Source: an uncultured Collinsella sp.
GTDB taxonomy: Bacteria > Actinomycetota > Coriobacteriia > Coriobacteriales > Coriobacteriaceae
Direction: 5' to 3'
Length of the DNA stretch: 36,317 nt
Assembly: GCA_959596495.1 (NCBI GenBank)
Contig: CAUFXK010000015.1
Coordinates: 1-36,317 of the forward strand
Shown: positions 17,904 through 25,833 of the stretch, in pieces
How the letters are laid out: every line of letters starts with the position of its first letter
Position numbering within the stretch: the first letter of the stretch is position 1
Notes under the pieces: model-generated
The model's database searches: none
What the model was told of the DNA's origin: nothing
What the model saw: the letters and a program-made list of their open reading frames with translations, nothing else
Program-made: the position numbers and the translations under genes

Positions 17904-17957
17904 GCCGAACACTCGACAATACGCTTATTGCTCTTTCTATAGATTGAGGAGGCCCCT

Positions 17958-18989
17958 ATGGCCATGGAATTCAAACGCAGGCTGCCGATCCCCATGGAGA
18001 TCCGCGAGGAAATGCCGCTTTCTGCCGAGCTTACCGCCAAAAAGCAGGCATTTGACGCCGAGGTCGCCAAAGTCTTTACCGGCGAGGACGCACGCAAGGT
18101 GCTCATCATCGGCCCGTGCTCTGCCGACCGCGAGGATTCGGTCCTCGAGTACATGAACCGACTGGCCAAGACCGCCGAGGAGGTCAAGGACAAGCTCATC
18201 ATCATTCCGCGCGTCTACACCAATAAGCCGCGCACCAAGGGCACCGGCTACAAGGGCCTGCTGCACAACCCCAACCCCGAGGCTCCCGACGACCTGCTCG
18301 GGGGCGTCAAGGCCATCCGCCATATGCACCTGCGCGTTATTAAGGAAACAGGCTTCTTCACCGCCGACGAGATGCTCTATCCGTCCAACTACCAGTACCT
18401 CGTTGACCTGCTGAGCTATGTGGCCGTGGGCGCACGCTCGGTCGAAAACCAGGAGCATCGCCTGGTGTCGAGCGGCATTTCGGTACCCGTCGGCATGAAG
18501 AATCCCACTGCCGGTTCCACCACCGTTATGCTCAACTCCATTTACGCCGCGCAGGCGCACCAGAGCTTCATCTTCCGCAACTGGGAGGTCGAGTGCGACG
18601 GCAACCCGCTTGCGCACGCCGTTATGCGTGGCTACATCGGTCTCGACGGTCGCACCTACCCCAACTACCACTACGAGCACCTGGAGCGCCTGGCCGAACG
18701 CTACACCGAGCACGCCGGCTATGCCAATCCGGCAGCGGTCATCGACTGCAACCACGACAACTCGGGTAAGCGCCCGCTTGAGCAGTATCGCATTTGCAAG
18801 GAGGTGCTCGACAGCTGCCGCCGCAACGAGTCCATCTCCAAGCTGGTCAAGGGCTTTATGATCGAGTCCTACCTGGAGGACGGCAACCAGCCGGTCGACG
18901 GCGGCGTCTTTGGCAAGTCGATCACCGATCCGTGCCTGGGCTGGGAAAAGACCGACTACCTCATCCACGAGATCGCGGAGCGGATTTAG
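17958..18989 (+). CDS. aroF: 3-Deoxy-7-phosphoheptulonate (DAHP) synthase, type I
   Basis: Condenses PEP and erythrose-4-phosphate, the first step of the shikimate pathway. The 343-aa length fits the AroF/G/H class. Motifs visible are LIIGPCSADRED near residue 49, PRVYTNKPRTKGTGYKGLL, the GMKNPTAGSTT segment, and DCNHDNSGKRP with metal and phosphate ligands. The ATG at 17958 follows GAGGAGG. An N-terminal extension like that of feedback-regulated E. coli enzymes is present, but I cannot tell which amino acid inhibits it. The TAG stop is followed after one base by a hairpin and family 2 copy a. Confidence 0.95.
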   Translation: MAMEFKRRLPIPMEIREEMPLSAELTAKKQAFDAEVAKVFTGEDARKVLIIGPCSADREDSVLEYMNRLAKTAEEVKDKLIIIPRVYTNKPRTKGTGYKGLLHNPNPEAPDDLLGGVKAIRHMHLRVIKETGFFTADEMLYPSNYQYLVDLLSYVAVGARSVENQEHRLVSSGISVPVGMKNPTAGSTTVMLNSIYAAQAHQSFIFRNWEVECDGNPLAHAVMRGYIGLDGRTYPNYHYEHLERLAERYTEHAGYANPAAVIDCNHDNSGKRPLEQYRICKEVLDSCRRNESISKLVKGFMIESYLEDGNQPVDGGVFGKSITDPCLGWEKTDYLIHEIAERI

Positions 18990-18990
18990 A

Positions 18991-19130
18991 GTTACGGCGT
19001 TTTACCAAACGCCGTAACGGCTCGACGCTGCAAGCCCGCCAGAGCGGCAATCTGCCTTTCAGCTTCGGCGGCATGACCAGAAGGTCAATGCCGCCTCGCT
19101 TCAAGGCACCTTGCTCGCTCTGGCGGGCTT
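18991..19130 (+). repeat. Family 2 structured element, copy a (after aroF)
   Basis: Begins one base after the aroF stop. Hairpin H1 (18991-19002/19007-19018) has loop TACC. Then come CGACGCTGC (19023-19031) and a long rod. P1 is 19032-19050 with 19111-19130, with one bulge. P2 is TGCCTT (19053-19058) with AAGGCA (19103-19108). P3 is 19067-19078 with 19083-19095, closed by loop AGAA. Copy b at 33740-33878 keeps the layout and fixed bases while stems change in a compensated way. The pentamer CGCTG occurs on both sides of P1. Confidence 0.85.
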
Positions 19131-19205
19131 TCGCTGACTTTTGCTCTACCTGCGGTGTTGGCGGGGTAGCTAATTTAGGATGGGGCTCTTTTAGCTGCCC
19201 GCAAA

Positions 19206-19263
19206 GTAGTCATTGGGGACGTTCTTGTTTGACTAGTCGTTTAAGAACGTCCCCAACGACTAC
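19206..19263 (+). repeat. GGGGAC-type palindrome, 58 bp, downstream of family 2 copy a
   Basis: 21-nt arms (19206-19226 and 19243-19263) with one mismatch, starting GTAGTCATTGGGGACGTTC. The 16-nt centre contains the palindrome GACTAGTC. A related element at 33628-33698 is placed the same way relative to family 2 copy b. Confidence 0.75.
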
Positions 19264-19302
19264 CCGGGGGAGTTGCCTTCCCTCGTGGCGGTCTTCTAGC
19301 AG

Positions 19303-19433
19303 AAAAACCAAGTGAGTAGGCTTTTTGCAGAAGGCCGAGCACGCCCCAAAACGACACAGCTCTGACCTACGGTTTTATTGAGCATTTGTCGCGATGTGCT
19401 CGGCAGGTTCAAAAAAGTCTACTCACTTGTATC
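19303..19433. repeat. Family 3 palindrome, copy a
   Basis: Outer arms near 19309-19327 and 19411-19430 (CAAGTGAGTAG and its inverse, then T and A runs) and inner arms GCCGAGCAC (19334-19342)/GTGCTCGGC (19396-19404). The centre, 19358-19378, begins AGCTCTGACCTACGGTTTT and matches 23761-23781 at 18 of 21 positions. Confidence 0.6.
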
Positions 19434-19456
19434 TGAGACGCACCAGATTGGCAAAA

Positions 19457-19493
19457 ACCGCCGCGAAAGGGCCCCTGGTCCCTTCGCGGCGGT
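19457..19493 (-). terminator. Terminator of the ABC permease gene
   Basis: A 14-bp GC-rich stem (one bulge) followed on the minus strand by TTTTT, 37 nt beyond the permease stop. Confidence 0.75.
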
Positions 19494-19530
19494 CATACGC
19501 CTCTGATTTTGCGACGATTTTGCCCGCTTG

Positions 19531-21753
19531 TTACTCGCTGTAACGGGTGGCGATGGCAGCTTGTACCATGCCGGTGCTCATGAGATAGGTCACCAGGAAG
19601 TAGCCACCATAGGCTGCCAGGAAGATTGCACAGGTGAGGCCCACGGTGCCGCCGATGCTCATATTTCCGAAAATGCTCACCAGCTCGATGATCACCTTAA
19701 GTGCCACAAAGGAGTGTGCCAGGCCCACTGCCAGCGGGAACAGGAAGAATACCGCTTGCTGCGCCATCACCGAATGGCGAATCTGGCGGTCGTCGCAGCC
19801 GATCTGTGCCAGCACACGATAGCTGCGGCTGCCGTCGGCCACGTTGGAGAGTTGCTGGATCGACAGAATCGCCGCGCATGCAACGACCAATACAAAGCCG
19901 ATGTAGATGGCTAGGTAGCTAATAAGACCGTTCATTTGCGCTGCTTGCACGTACATCTCGGAGCGTGTGATGAAGGTTCCCCACGACCCCGGCTCCTTGC
20001 CGTCAACGAGCAGATTGTCGAGCACAGTGTATTTAATACTCTCGTCTGCCTCGGTCGTATCCATCCCCTGTTTGTAGTTAACGAGCAGGCTACTGGAATA
20101 CGGCTGCAGATTAAGTTGGGACAACAGCTCGTCGGCAACGACGACGGTACCCGGATTACTGCCCATCGCCGAGTTGGCGATGGCCGCCGCATCTTCGTCC
20201 GACTTATCGGTTGCGGGCTTGAGCGTATGCCCGCCGAAGGTAAGGGCATGGCCGCCAGCCATATACTTGGTGTACAGGTCGACCAGCTCGCCGCCCATAT
20301 CACACGTGAGCAGATACTGGTCGTGACCGATGTGCACCGGCTCCTCGCCCATCATCTGACGCAGTTTGTTGTACTGGCTCGCCGGCGTCACAAACAGACC
20401 CATCGTATCGGCATTGCTACCCCCGAACGCCTTGGGAAGCTTTTCGCCCATGGCCTTGCACATTTCACTTGGAGTCACCGAAGGATCCGAACCGCCAAGC
20501 GGGTAACTCAGATACGAATCGATCTGCACATGCTCACCGGCAACATCGGCAATATTGACCTTCTTGCCGGTCTCGTCGTTGTTGTCCGCCGACTTGCCCT
20601 TACGATCGCCGTGCCATGGATCGCCGTGCCATGCGGAGTACAAATCGACCGTACTATCGGCCAGCACCATGCGATCGGCTTCAGACGGATTGATGTACTC
20701 TTTGTAGTAGTCGAGCGTATCGGGCGTGTAATAGACATACCTCTGTGACACGTCAACAGGGTTATAGCGCTCCAGGTTCTCGTTCATCACGTTGGCAATC
20801 GACATACCGCACGTCACCGAGGTGATGGCCAAAAACAGGAGCATCGCGATGACGCCCATCGAAAAGCACACCGTGTTGACCTTGGCCGCAAGCTGGCGCA
20901 CGGTAAACATGTTGAGGCCGCGCCAATACACGCCGCGCAGGCTCTGCAGCAGCTTGATGAGCATGCCTGAGAGTCCCCAGAACAGGGCAAAGGTGCCCAC
21001 GGTAACCATAGCGGTCGTAATACCAAACTGGTTCATGGCCTCTTGCAGCTTGCTGTCCGTCGCGGTTAGCGGGAACCCATCACGTAGCAGACGGTAATAG
21101 GCCACGCCCACAAGCGCCACGCCCACGGCAAAGATGGCAATCGCAATCCAGGGGTTGCGTGTCTTGATGCTCTCGTTGCGACGCTCGGCACCCATAAGCT
21201 CGATAAGTTTGGTACGACGCACGGCGCGAAGGTTCAGCAGTAGCGTGAGCACAAACATTACGAGCATGCAGGCAAGGGTCAGGTTGAACGCATGCACCGA
21301 GAAAAAGAAGTGGAAATTGGCGATCTGCGTCTTAAAGAGCGAGGCCGTAAAGAATGTCATGAGCTGAGAGAGCCCCACGCCCAGCACAATGCCGGCGACA
21401 AAGGCGCCGACCGAAACGATCACGGTCTCGAGCGCCATGATCGTGGCGACGCGCCCGCGCCCCATGCCGAGCACCTGGTACAGGCCAAACTCCTTTTTGC
21501 GGCGTTTCATGATGAAGTTATTGGCATACACCATCAAAAAGGCCATGACACCGGCCAAAAAGTACGTCAGGTAGCCGAGCATGCTGCCCATAACCTGCGC
21601 CAAGCCCTCTTCATCGATTCCGGCGATGTCGACCTGCATCGAGATGGTGTTAAAGGCATAGAAGACCGTGACGCCCAGGGTGAGCGTCAAAAGGTAGACG
21701 AGGTAGTCGCGGCCGGCGCGGCGGACGTTGCCCCAAGCGAGTTTACAGAGCAT
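19531..21753 (-). CDS. FtsX-type ABC permease (BceB-like)
   Basis: A 740-aa membrane protein with the plan of BceB/YxdM-type permeases. One N-terminal helix (DYLVYLLTLTLGVTVFYAF) leads to helices in an FtsX block around 60-160, then further helices. A large soluble external domain spans about residues 340-590, and a final three-helix FtsX block contains YLAIYIGFVLVVACAAILSI. Family members with the ATPase partner remove or sense cell-wall-active peptides such as bacitracin and lantibiotics. The ATG at 21753 has GAGGG six bases upstream and overlaps the ATPase gene by 11 bp; a GTG at 21765 is an alternative. No histidine kinase or response regulator is adjacent. Confidence 0.88.
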   Translation of the reverse strand: MLCKLAWGNVRRAGRDYLVYLLTLTLGVTVFYAFNTISMQVDIAGIDEEGLAQVMGSMLGYLTYFLAGVMAFLMVYANNFIMKRRKKEFGLYQVLGMGRGRVATIMALETVIVSVGAFVAGIVLGVGLSQLMTFFTASLFKTQIANFHFFFSVHAFNLTLACMLVMFVLTLLLNLRAVRRTKLIELMGAERRNESIKTRNPWIAIAIFAVGVALVGVAYYRLLRDGFPLTATDSKLQEAMNQFGITTAMVTVGTFALFWGLSGMLIKLLQSLRGVYWRGLNMFTVRQLAAKVNTVCFSMGVIAMLLFLAITSVTCGMSIANVMNENLERYNPVDVSQRYVYYTPDTLDYYKEYINPSEADRMVLADSTVDLYSAWHGDPWHGDRKGKSADNNDETGKKVNIADVAGEHVQIDSYLSYPLGGSDPSVTPSEMCKAMGEKLPKAFGGSNADTMGLFVTPASQYNKLRQMMGEEPVHIGHDQYLLTCDMGGELVDLYTKYMAGGHALTFGGHTLKPATDKSDEDAAAIANSAMGSNPGTVVVADELLSQLNLQPYSSSLLVNYKQGMDTTEADESIKYTVLDNLLVDGKEPGSWGTFITRSEMYVQAAQMNGLISYLAIYIGFVLVVACAAILSIQQLSNVADGSRSYRVLAQIGCDDRQIRHSVMAQQAVFFLFPLAVGLAHSFVALKVIIELVSIFGNMSIGGTVGLTCAIFLAAYGGYFLVTYLMSTGMVQAAIATRYSE

Positions 21754-22528
21754 CGGAGCCCTCACCGCCCATCATGGCAACGACCTCCATAATGCGGTCG
21801 AAGAACTCTCGGCGGTCGGTGTCGCCACGGCGCAGCTCGGTGAAGATCTTGCCGTCGCGAATAAACAGCACACGACTCGTGTAGCTGGCGGCAAAACTGT
21901 CGTGCGTAACCATGAGCACGGTGGCGCGCAGGCGGCGGTTGAGGGCCTCTAGGCTCTCGAGCAGCAGGCGAGCGCTCTTGGAATCGAGGGCGCCGGTGGG
22001 CTCGTCGGCCATGATCATGGTGGGGTCGGTGACGAGCGCGCGAGCCGCGGCAACGCGCTGCTGCTGACCGCCGGACATCTGGTAGGGATACTTGTCGAGC
22101 ACCTGACTGATAGACAGGCGCGCGGCCACATCCTGCACGCGGGTCGAGATCTCTGCCGAGTTTGTGCGGGCGATGGTGAGCGGCAGGGCGATGTTCTCGC
22201 GTGCCGTGAGCGTATCGAGCAGGTTGGAGTCCTGGAAGATAAAGCCGAGCTCCTCGCGGCGGAACTGCGAAAGCTTGGCCTGCTTCATGCGCGTCACATC
22301 CTGGTCGTTGATGCGGATCGTGCCACTTGTGGCGCTATCGATGGTCGACACGCAGTTGAGCAACGTCGACTTGCCCGAGCCCGAAGCGCCCATGATGCCG
22401 ACGAATTCGCCGCGATTGACGGTAAAGCTGACGTCGTTGAGCGCGCGGGTCACGTTACCCAGCGCTCCATATACCTTTTCGAGATGCGCGACCTCCAGTA
22501 CCGGGGTCGCCATGTGCGTGGTTTGCAT
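21743..22528 (-). CDS. ABC transporter ATPase (BceA/MacB-like)
   Basis: A 261-aa ATPase partner of the overlapping permease. Walker A is GASGSGKST near residue 43, the signature is MSGGQQQRVAAARAL, and Walker B is MIMADEPTGALDSK, the form typical of the MacB/BceA/LolD group serving FtsX-type permeases. The ATG at 22528 has AAAGGA six bases upstream; an internal ATG at 22513 is less well placed. It is divergent from the Nudix-Vsr gene across a 148-bp gap. Confidence 0.92.
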   Translation of the reverse strand: MQTTHMATPVLEVAHLEKVYGALGNVTRALNDVSFTVNRGEFVGIMGASGSGKSTLLNCVSTIDSATSGTIRINDQDVTRMKQAKLSQFRREELGFIFQDSNLLDTLTARENIALPLTIARTNSAEISTRVQDVAARLSISQVLDKYPYQMSGGQQQRVAAARALVTDPTMIMADEPTGALDSKSARLLLESLEALNRRLRATVLMVTHDSFAASYTSRVLFIRDGKIFTELRRGDTDRREFFDRIMEVVAMMGGEGSDAL

Positions 22529-22611
22529 ACCGAGTCCTTTCTTGCGATTAGTCTACGGCATCTATAGTCGCAAGAAGCCGAGTCGGCTACCATCGATATG
22601 GCTTACGCTTG

Positions 22612-22629
22612 CCTTACCGTTGTGTAAGG
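22612..22629. promoter_or_regulatory. CCTTAC-N6-GTAAGG palindrome in divergent promoter region
   Basis: A 6-bp inverted repeat between the BceA-like gene and the Nudix-Vsr gene, preceded by partial repeats of the CTTAC half (GGCTTACG at 22600-22607). It is a plausible operator for either gene; the binding protein is unknown. Confidence 0.3.
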
Positions 22630-22676
22630 TACGGGTAGCTAGCCTGTCACTTGTTGATGTTGAGAGAGGACTCCTG

Positions 22677-23663
22677 TTGAAGACTGTTCATGTTGCCACT
22701 GGGATCATTCGCAAGGATGGATCTGACGAGCTGCTTGCCGTGCAGCGCGGCTATGGCGACATGCAGGGACTGTGGGAGTTCCCGGGCGGCAAGCTCATGC
22801 GCGGCGAGACGCCCGAAGACGCCGTGCGCCGCGAGCTTATGGAAGAGCTGCAGGTAAAAGTCACCAACCTGCGTGACTTCTACACCGTTGAGTACGACTA
22901 CCCCGATTTTCATCTCTCAATGGAGTGCTATTACTGCTCGCTCGCCGATGAATCCGATGAACCTCAGAAGCACGACCGCCAGCTCGATATCCGCTGGATT
23001 CCGCGCACCTCGCTTGCCACGGTGGAATGGATGCCCGCCGACAAAGGGCTTATCGATGCTCTGATTGAGTTGAAGGAAGACCGGCTTGAGGCAAGCTCCG
23101 CTGATGACGCCGCGCCCAACACAGCCGACAAACCCACCGCCAAACCCAAGCGCGCACCTAAGCGCCGTAGCAAAAAACGCCCCAAACCAGGTCTGCTCGA
23201 CGGCATCGATACCTCGGACCTTTCCGCCGACGAGCGCGAACTGGTCCGCCGTCGCGCCGCCATCAAAAAGTCCATGAGGGGCAACAAGCGCGCCAATACC
23301 AAGCCAGAGCTGCTCGTTCGCCAGCGCCTGCGCGCAGCGGGCCTCACCGGCTATCGCCTGGAATGGAAGGTTCCCGGCAAGCCCGACATCGCCTTTCCTG
23401 GGCGCAAGATCGCCATCTTCGTCAACGGTTGCTTTTGGCACCGCTGCCCCAAGTGCAACCCCAGCCAGCCCAAGCGCAATGTTGAGTTTTGGGAGGCAAA
23501 GTTCCGTCGCAACGTCGAGCGCGACCGTGCCGCCGTGGCGGCACTCACTCAAATGGGCTGGACGCCCATAACCATCTGGGAATGCGAACTCAAAAAGGAT
23601 CGCATCGACGCCACGATGGAAAAGGTCATCGAGCAGGTGCGCGCCGCAGAGCCGCAGCGCTAA
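22677..23663 (+). CDS. Fusion of a MutT-type Nudix hydrolase and a Vsr mismatch endonuclease
   Basis: A 328-aa two-domain protein. Residues 1-135 are a MutT/NudG-like Nudix hydrolase: GLWEFPGG at 31-38 and a complete Nudix box from G38 through E44 to R52-E53-x2-E56-E57. A Lys/Arg/Pro-rich linker covers about 145-172. Residues 185-322 match the Vsr very-short-patch endonuclease: KSMRGNKRANTKPE, the catalytic-Asp motif PGKPD (D237), GCFWHRCPKC (C252, H255, C257, C260) and WEC (C303). Vsr nicks T:G mismatches from deaminated 5-methylcytosine; no cytosine methyltransferase is in the window. Start is a TTG at 22677, six bases after GAGAGAGGA; no ATG or GTG fits the frame. Confidence 0.9.
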   Translation: MKTVHVATGIIRKDGSDELLAVQRGYGDMQGLWEFPGGKLMRGETPEDAVRRELMEELQVKVTNLRDFYTVEYDYPDFHLSMECYYCSLADESDEPQKHDRQLDIRWIPRTSLATVEWMPADKGLIDALIELKEDRLEASSADDAAPNTADKPTAKPKRAPKRRSKKRPKPGLLDGIDTSDLSADERELVRRRAAIKKSMRGNKRANTKPELLVRQRLRAAGLTGYRLEWKVPGKPDIAFPGRKIAIFVNGCFWHRCPKCNPSQPKRNVEFWEAKFRRNVERDRAAVAALTQMGWTPITIWECELKKDRIDATMEKVIEQVRAAEPQR

Positions 23664-23705
23664 CAGCGAGCATTCACACGCTCCGCACGTCCGCGCCACA
23701 TCCAC

Positions 23706-23818
23706 GTCACAAACCTTAGAAAGCGCTTAAGTCCAAAACCTTTCAAGAGTGTTATGCAATAGCTTTGACCTGCGGTTTCATCACAACGTCAAACCTCATT
23801 AAGCTTTTCTTTAGCGAT
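23706..23818. repeat. Family 3 element, degraded copy b
   Basis: Shares with 19358-19378 the core AGCTTTGACCTGCGGTTT (23761-23778). TTTGAC (23764-23769) pairs with GTCAAA (23788-23793), and weak outer arms CTTAA/TTAAG survive. It lies 3' of the Nudix-Vsr gene. Confidence 0.45.
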
Positions 23819-23916
23819 TCTTTGCAACAGCCGCTGCATAATACTGCCAACGCACGGGACCTAGCAGCACACCCTGTGCGCAACCTTTTGGTGGACATCG
23901 AGGAGGCCGCATAAGC

Positions 23917-24126
23917 ATGCATTCTTCCAATGACGCAGCACAGCAGCCATCCCTAAAACATGCAAACCTTTTCTCCTTCCCCCCGACACAGAGAAACGGT
24001 CTCCTCGACTCCCCCACCACAAAAACCAAGCGCTCAGCCGATTAGAGCCTCAACTTACGAGCATCCTTCGAAAAGCTCCAAGCATCCCTAGACAAGGCGT
24101 TCCCCGAACAGGCAAGAGCAATCTAA
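23917..24126 (+). pseudogene. Small reading frame interrupted by an in-frame TAG
   Basis: An ATG at 23917, ten bases after AGGAGG, opens 42 codons to TAG (24043-24045). The same frame continues 26 more codons to TAA at 24124 as SLNLRASFEKLQASLDKAFP and onwards, which reads like a genuine amphipathic helix. Either this is a decayed small gene or a short 42-aa ORF followed by chance sequence. No family recognised. It is the only coding-like content in the 488-bp gap before araC. Confidence 0.3.
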
Positions 24127-24139
24127 GCCCATCGCGCTT

Positions 24140-24145
24140 TATACT
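24140..24145 (+). promoter_or_regulatory. -10 box abutting the AraC start codon
   Basis: TATACT ends six bases before the ATG at 24152, so transcription would begin at or next to the start codon. No ribosome site is present, suggesting a leaderless mRNA. No clear -35 box is seen. Confidence 0.45.
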
Positions 24146-24151
24146 GATGCC

Positions 24152-25090
24152 ATGCGAAACATGGATCACATAGAATTGCACCGCGGAGGACGCGAGGAAG
24201 CGTTTCCCGAGACCGCCGAAGACTGGCCCTATATTGCCGAACGCGCAGAATTCGCTCGCTATCCGGGCAATTCCGTCCCCTGGCACTGGCATTCCGAAGT
24301 TGAGCTTTTCTACATGGAGCAGGGAGCGATTGACTATCGAACGCGCGCGGCTCATGAGCACGTACGCTTTGAGGAAGGGTCCGCCGGCTTTATCAACGGC
24401 GGCGTTTTGCACAGCACGCTGCAATCACCCAATTCGGCGCCAGCCATTCAAATGCTGCATATCTTTCAGCCGTCGATGCTCGGCGATCCCGCGGGACGTC
24501 TCCAAAAGCGCTACATCAACCCATTGCTTCAATGTCGAGGCGTCGATGTGCTCAAATGGTCGCCCACCAATCCCGACGATATGCCCTTTATCGATTTGCT
24601 GAAAAGCTCCTTTAGCCACGACCTTCAACGGCCGCAGAACGAGATGGCGCTTCGAAATAACTTGTCAGGGCTCTGGATTCAGATTTACGCCAAGGCCGAA
24701 CCGCTCTTTTCCTCCGACGACGCCTCTTGGATGACCAGCCGCGACGTACAGTTCAAGGCAATCCTGGACTTTATCCGCGCAAACTATGCAGCCGCTATAG
24801 ATGTGCCCCAGATGGCATCTGCAGCCGGCGTAAGCGAAAGAGAGTGTTACCGCATTATCGAAGCTTGCGCAGGAACGACCCCGGCGGCATATCTGCGCGC
24901 ATACCGCGTAAACCGTGCTTGCGAACTTTTGGCACACACCACGCGAACGGTCCAGACAGTCGCGCGCCAATGCGGCTTTGCGACAGCAAGCCATCTTGGC
25001 CAGGTATTTAAAGAACAAATGGGATGCACTCCTTCGAGCTATCGAGCAGCGAGGCAGAATCTCGATAGCACCAGGCAGAAATCCCGCTAG
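24152..25090 (+). CDS. AraC family transcriptional regulator with N-terminal cupin
   Basis: A 312-aa protein. Residues about 35-130 form a cupin-like ligand domain (PWHWHSEVELFYMEQG is the metal/sugar-binding type of motif). Residues about 205-300 contain two helix-turn-helix units (AAIDVPQMASAAGVSERECY and TVQTVARQCGFATASHLGQVF) ending with the classic GCTPSSYR. The effector is unknown; cupin AraC proteins often sense sugars. ATG 24152 is used; ATG 24161 is possible. It is followed by the HAD phosphatase gene 56 bp downstream and may be co-transcribed with it. Confidence 0.9.
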   Translation: MRNMDHIELHRGGREEAFPETAEDWPYIAERAEFARYPGNSVPWHWHSEVELFYMEQGAIDYRTRAAHEHVRFEEGSAGFINGGVLHSTLQSPNSAPAIQMLHIFQPSMLGDPAGRLQKRYINPLLQCRGVDVLKWSPTNPDDMPFIDLLKSSFSHDLQRPQNEMALRNNLSGLWIQIYAKAEPLFSSDDASWMTSRDVQFKAILDFIRANYAAAIDVPQMASAAGVSERECYRIIEACAGTTPAAYLRAYRVNRACELLAHTTRTVQTVARQCGFATASHLGQVFKEQMGCTPSSYRAARQNLDSTRQKSR

Positions 25091-25146
25091 CCCTTCTTCT
25101 GTCACTGCATCAAACTTGCAGGCAAACAACGGATAGGAGCTACTAT

Positions 25147-25770
25147 ATGAAGTACTTTGACTATATCGTGTTTGACGTTGATGGGACATTGGCAGATACA
25201 GAAGAAAGCGTTCTGTCATCGCTTGTCCAGATTGTCCAAGAAGAGACCAGCAAAACGCTTCCCCGACACGAGCTTGACTTTGCCCTCGGCATACCCGGCA
25301 AGGATGCCCTTGAGAAACTTGGGATCTACTCGCAGGCAACGTTGGATCGCTGGTGCCAAGTTGCCGCCAGCTTTAAAAGCACCATCAGCGTGTTTCCAGG
25401 TTTGCTTGAAGTCATCGCAACACTCGCCGATAGCGGCTGCAAACTTGGTATCGTCTCCTCACGTGCGCGCAATGAATACGCAGAAGAAATTGCACCCCTT
25501 GGCTTCGATAAGTATTTTGAGCACATCATCCTTGTCGAAGACACAACCGAACATAAACCCGCACCCGCTCCCATGCTCGAATATCTCCGGCGTACGGGCG
25601 CGAATCCTGGCAACGTCGTCTACGTTGGCGACACCGTCTACGACGAACAATGCGCAACTTCAGCAGGGGTCAGTTTTGCCAGAGCAGCATGGGGATCACA
25701 CCAAGATATCCCAAACGCCACCTACAACCTCAAAACCCCCAACGATCTACTAACCCTAACAACCAAATAA
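25147..25770 (+). CDS. HAD-superfamily phosphatase (phosphoglycolate phosphatase-like)
   Basis: A 207-aa HAD hydrolase of the subfamily with a helical cap. Motif I is FDVDGTLADTEE at residues 8-19, motif II serines are in GIVSSRARNEY, the motif III lysine is in EHKPAPAP, and motif IV is YVGDTVYDEQCA. Such enzymes dephosphorylate small sugar phosphates, phosphoglycolate or pyrophosphate; the substrate cannot be read from sequence. ATG 25147 follows AGGAG by eight bases. The 3' end is AT-richer and faces fba, with family 1 copy d between. Confidence 0.88.
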   Translation: MKYFDYIVFDVDGTLADTEESVLSSLVQIVQEETSKTLPRHELDFALGIPGKDALEKLGIYSQATLDRWCQVAASFKSTISVFPGLLEVIATLADSGCKLGIVSSRARNEYAEEIAPLGFDKYFEHIILVEDTTEHKPAPAPMLEYLRRTGANPGNVVYVGDTVYDEQCATSAGVSFARAAWGSHQDIPNATYNLKTPNDLLTLTTK

Positions 25771-25833
25771 CCCACGCGTCCCACCCTTTCAGTCCCAACG
25801 CCACAAGGGCGACGACCTCGAGTAGGTCAACCT

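Noticed and set aside
17545..17919. 124-aa open frame on the minus strand upstream of aroF
   Set aside because: No ribosome site or domain, and it runs through the aroF promoter and a palindrome; chance openness is more likely.
22164..22676. In-frame N-terminal extension of the Nudix-Vsr protein
   Set aside because: It runs antisense through the ATPase gene and lacks a ribosome site; the Nudix domain is complete without it.
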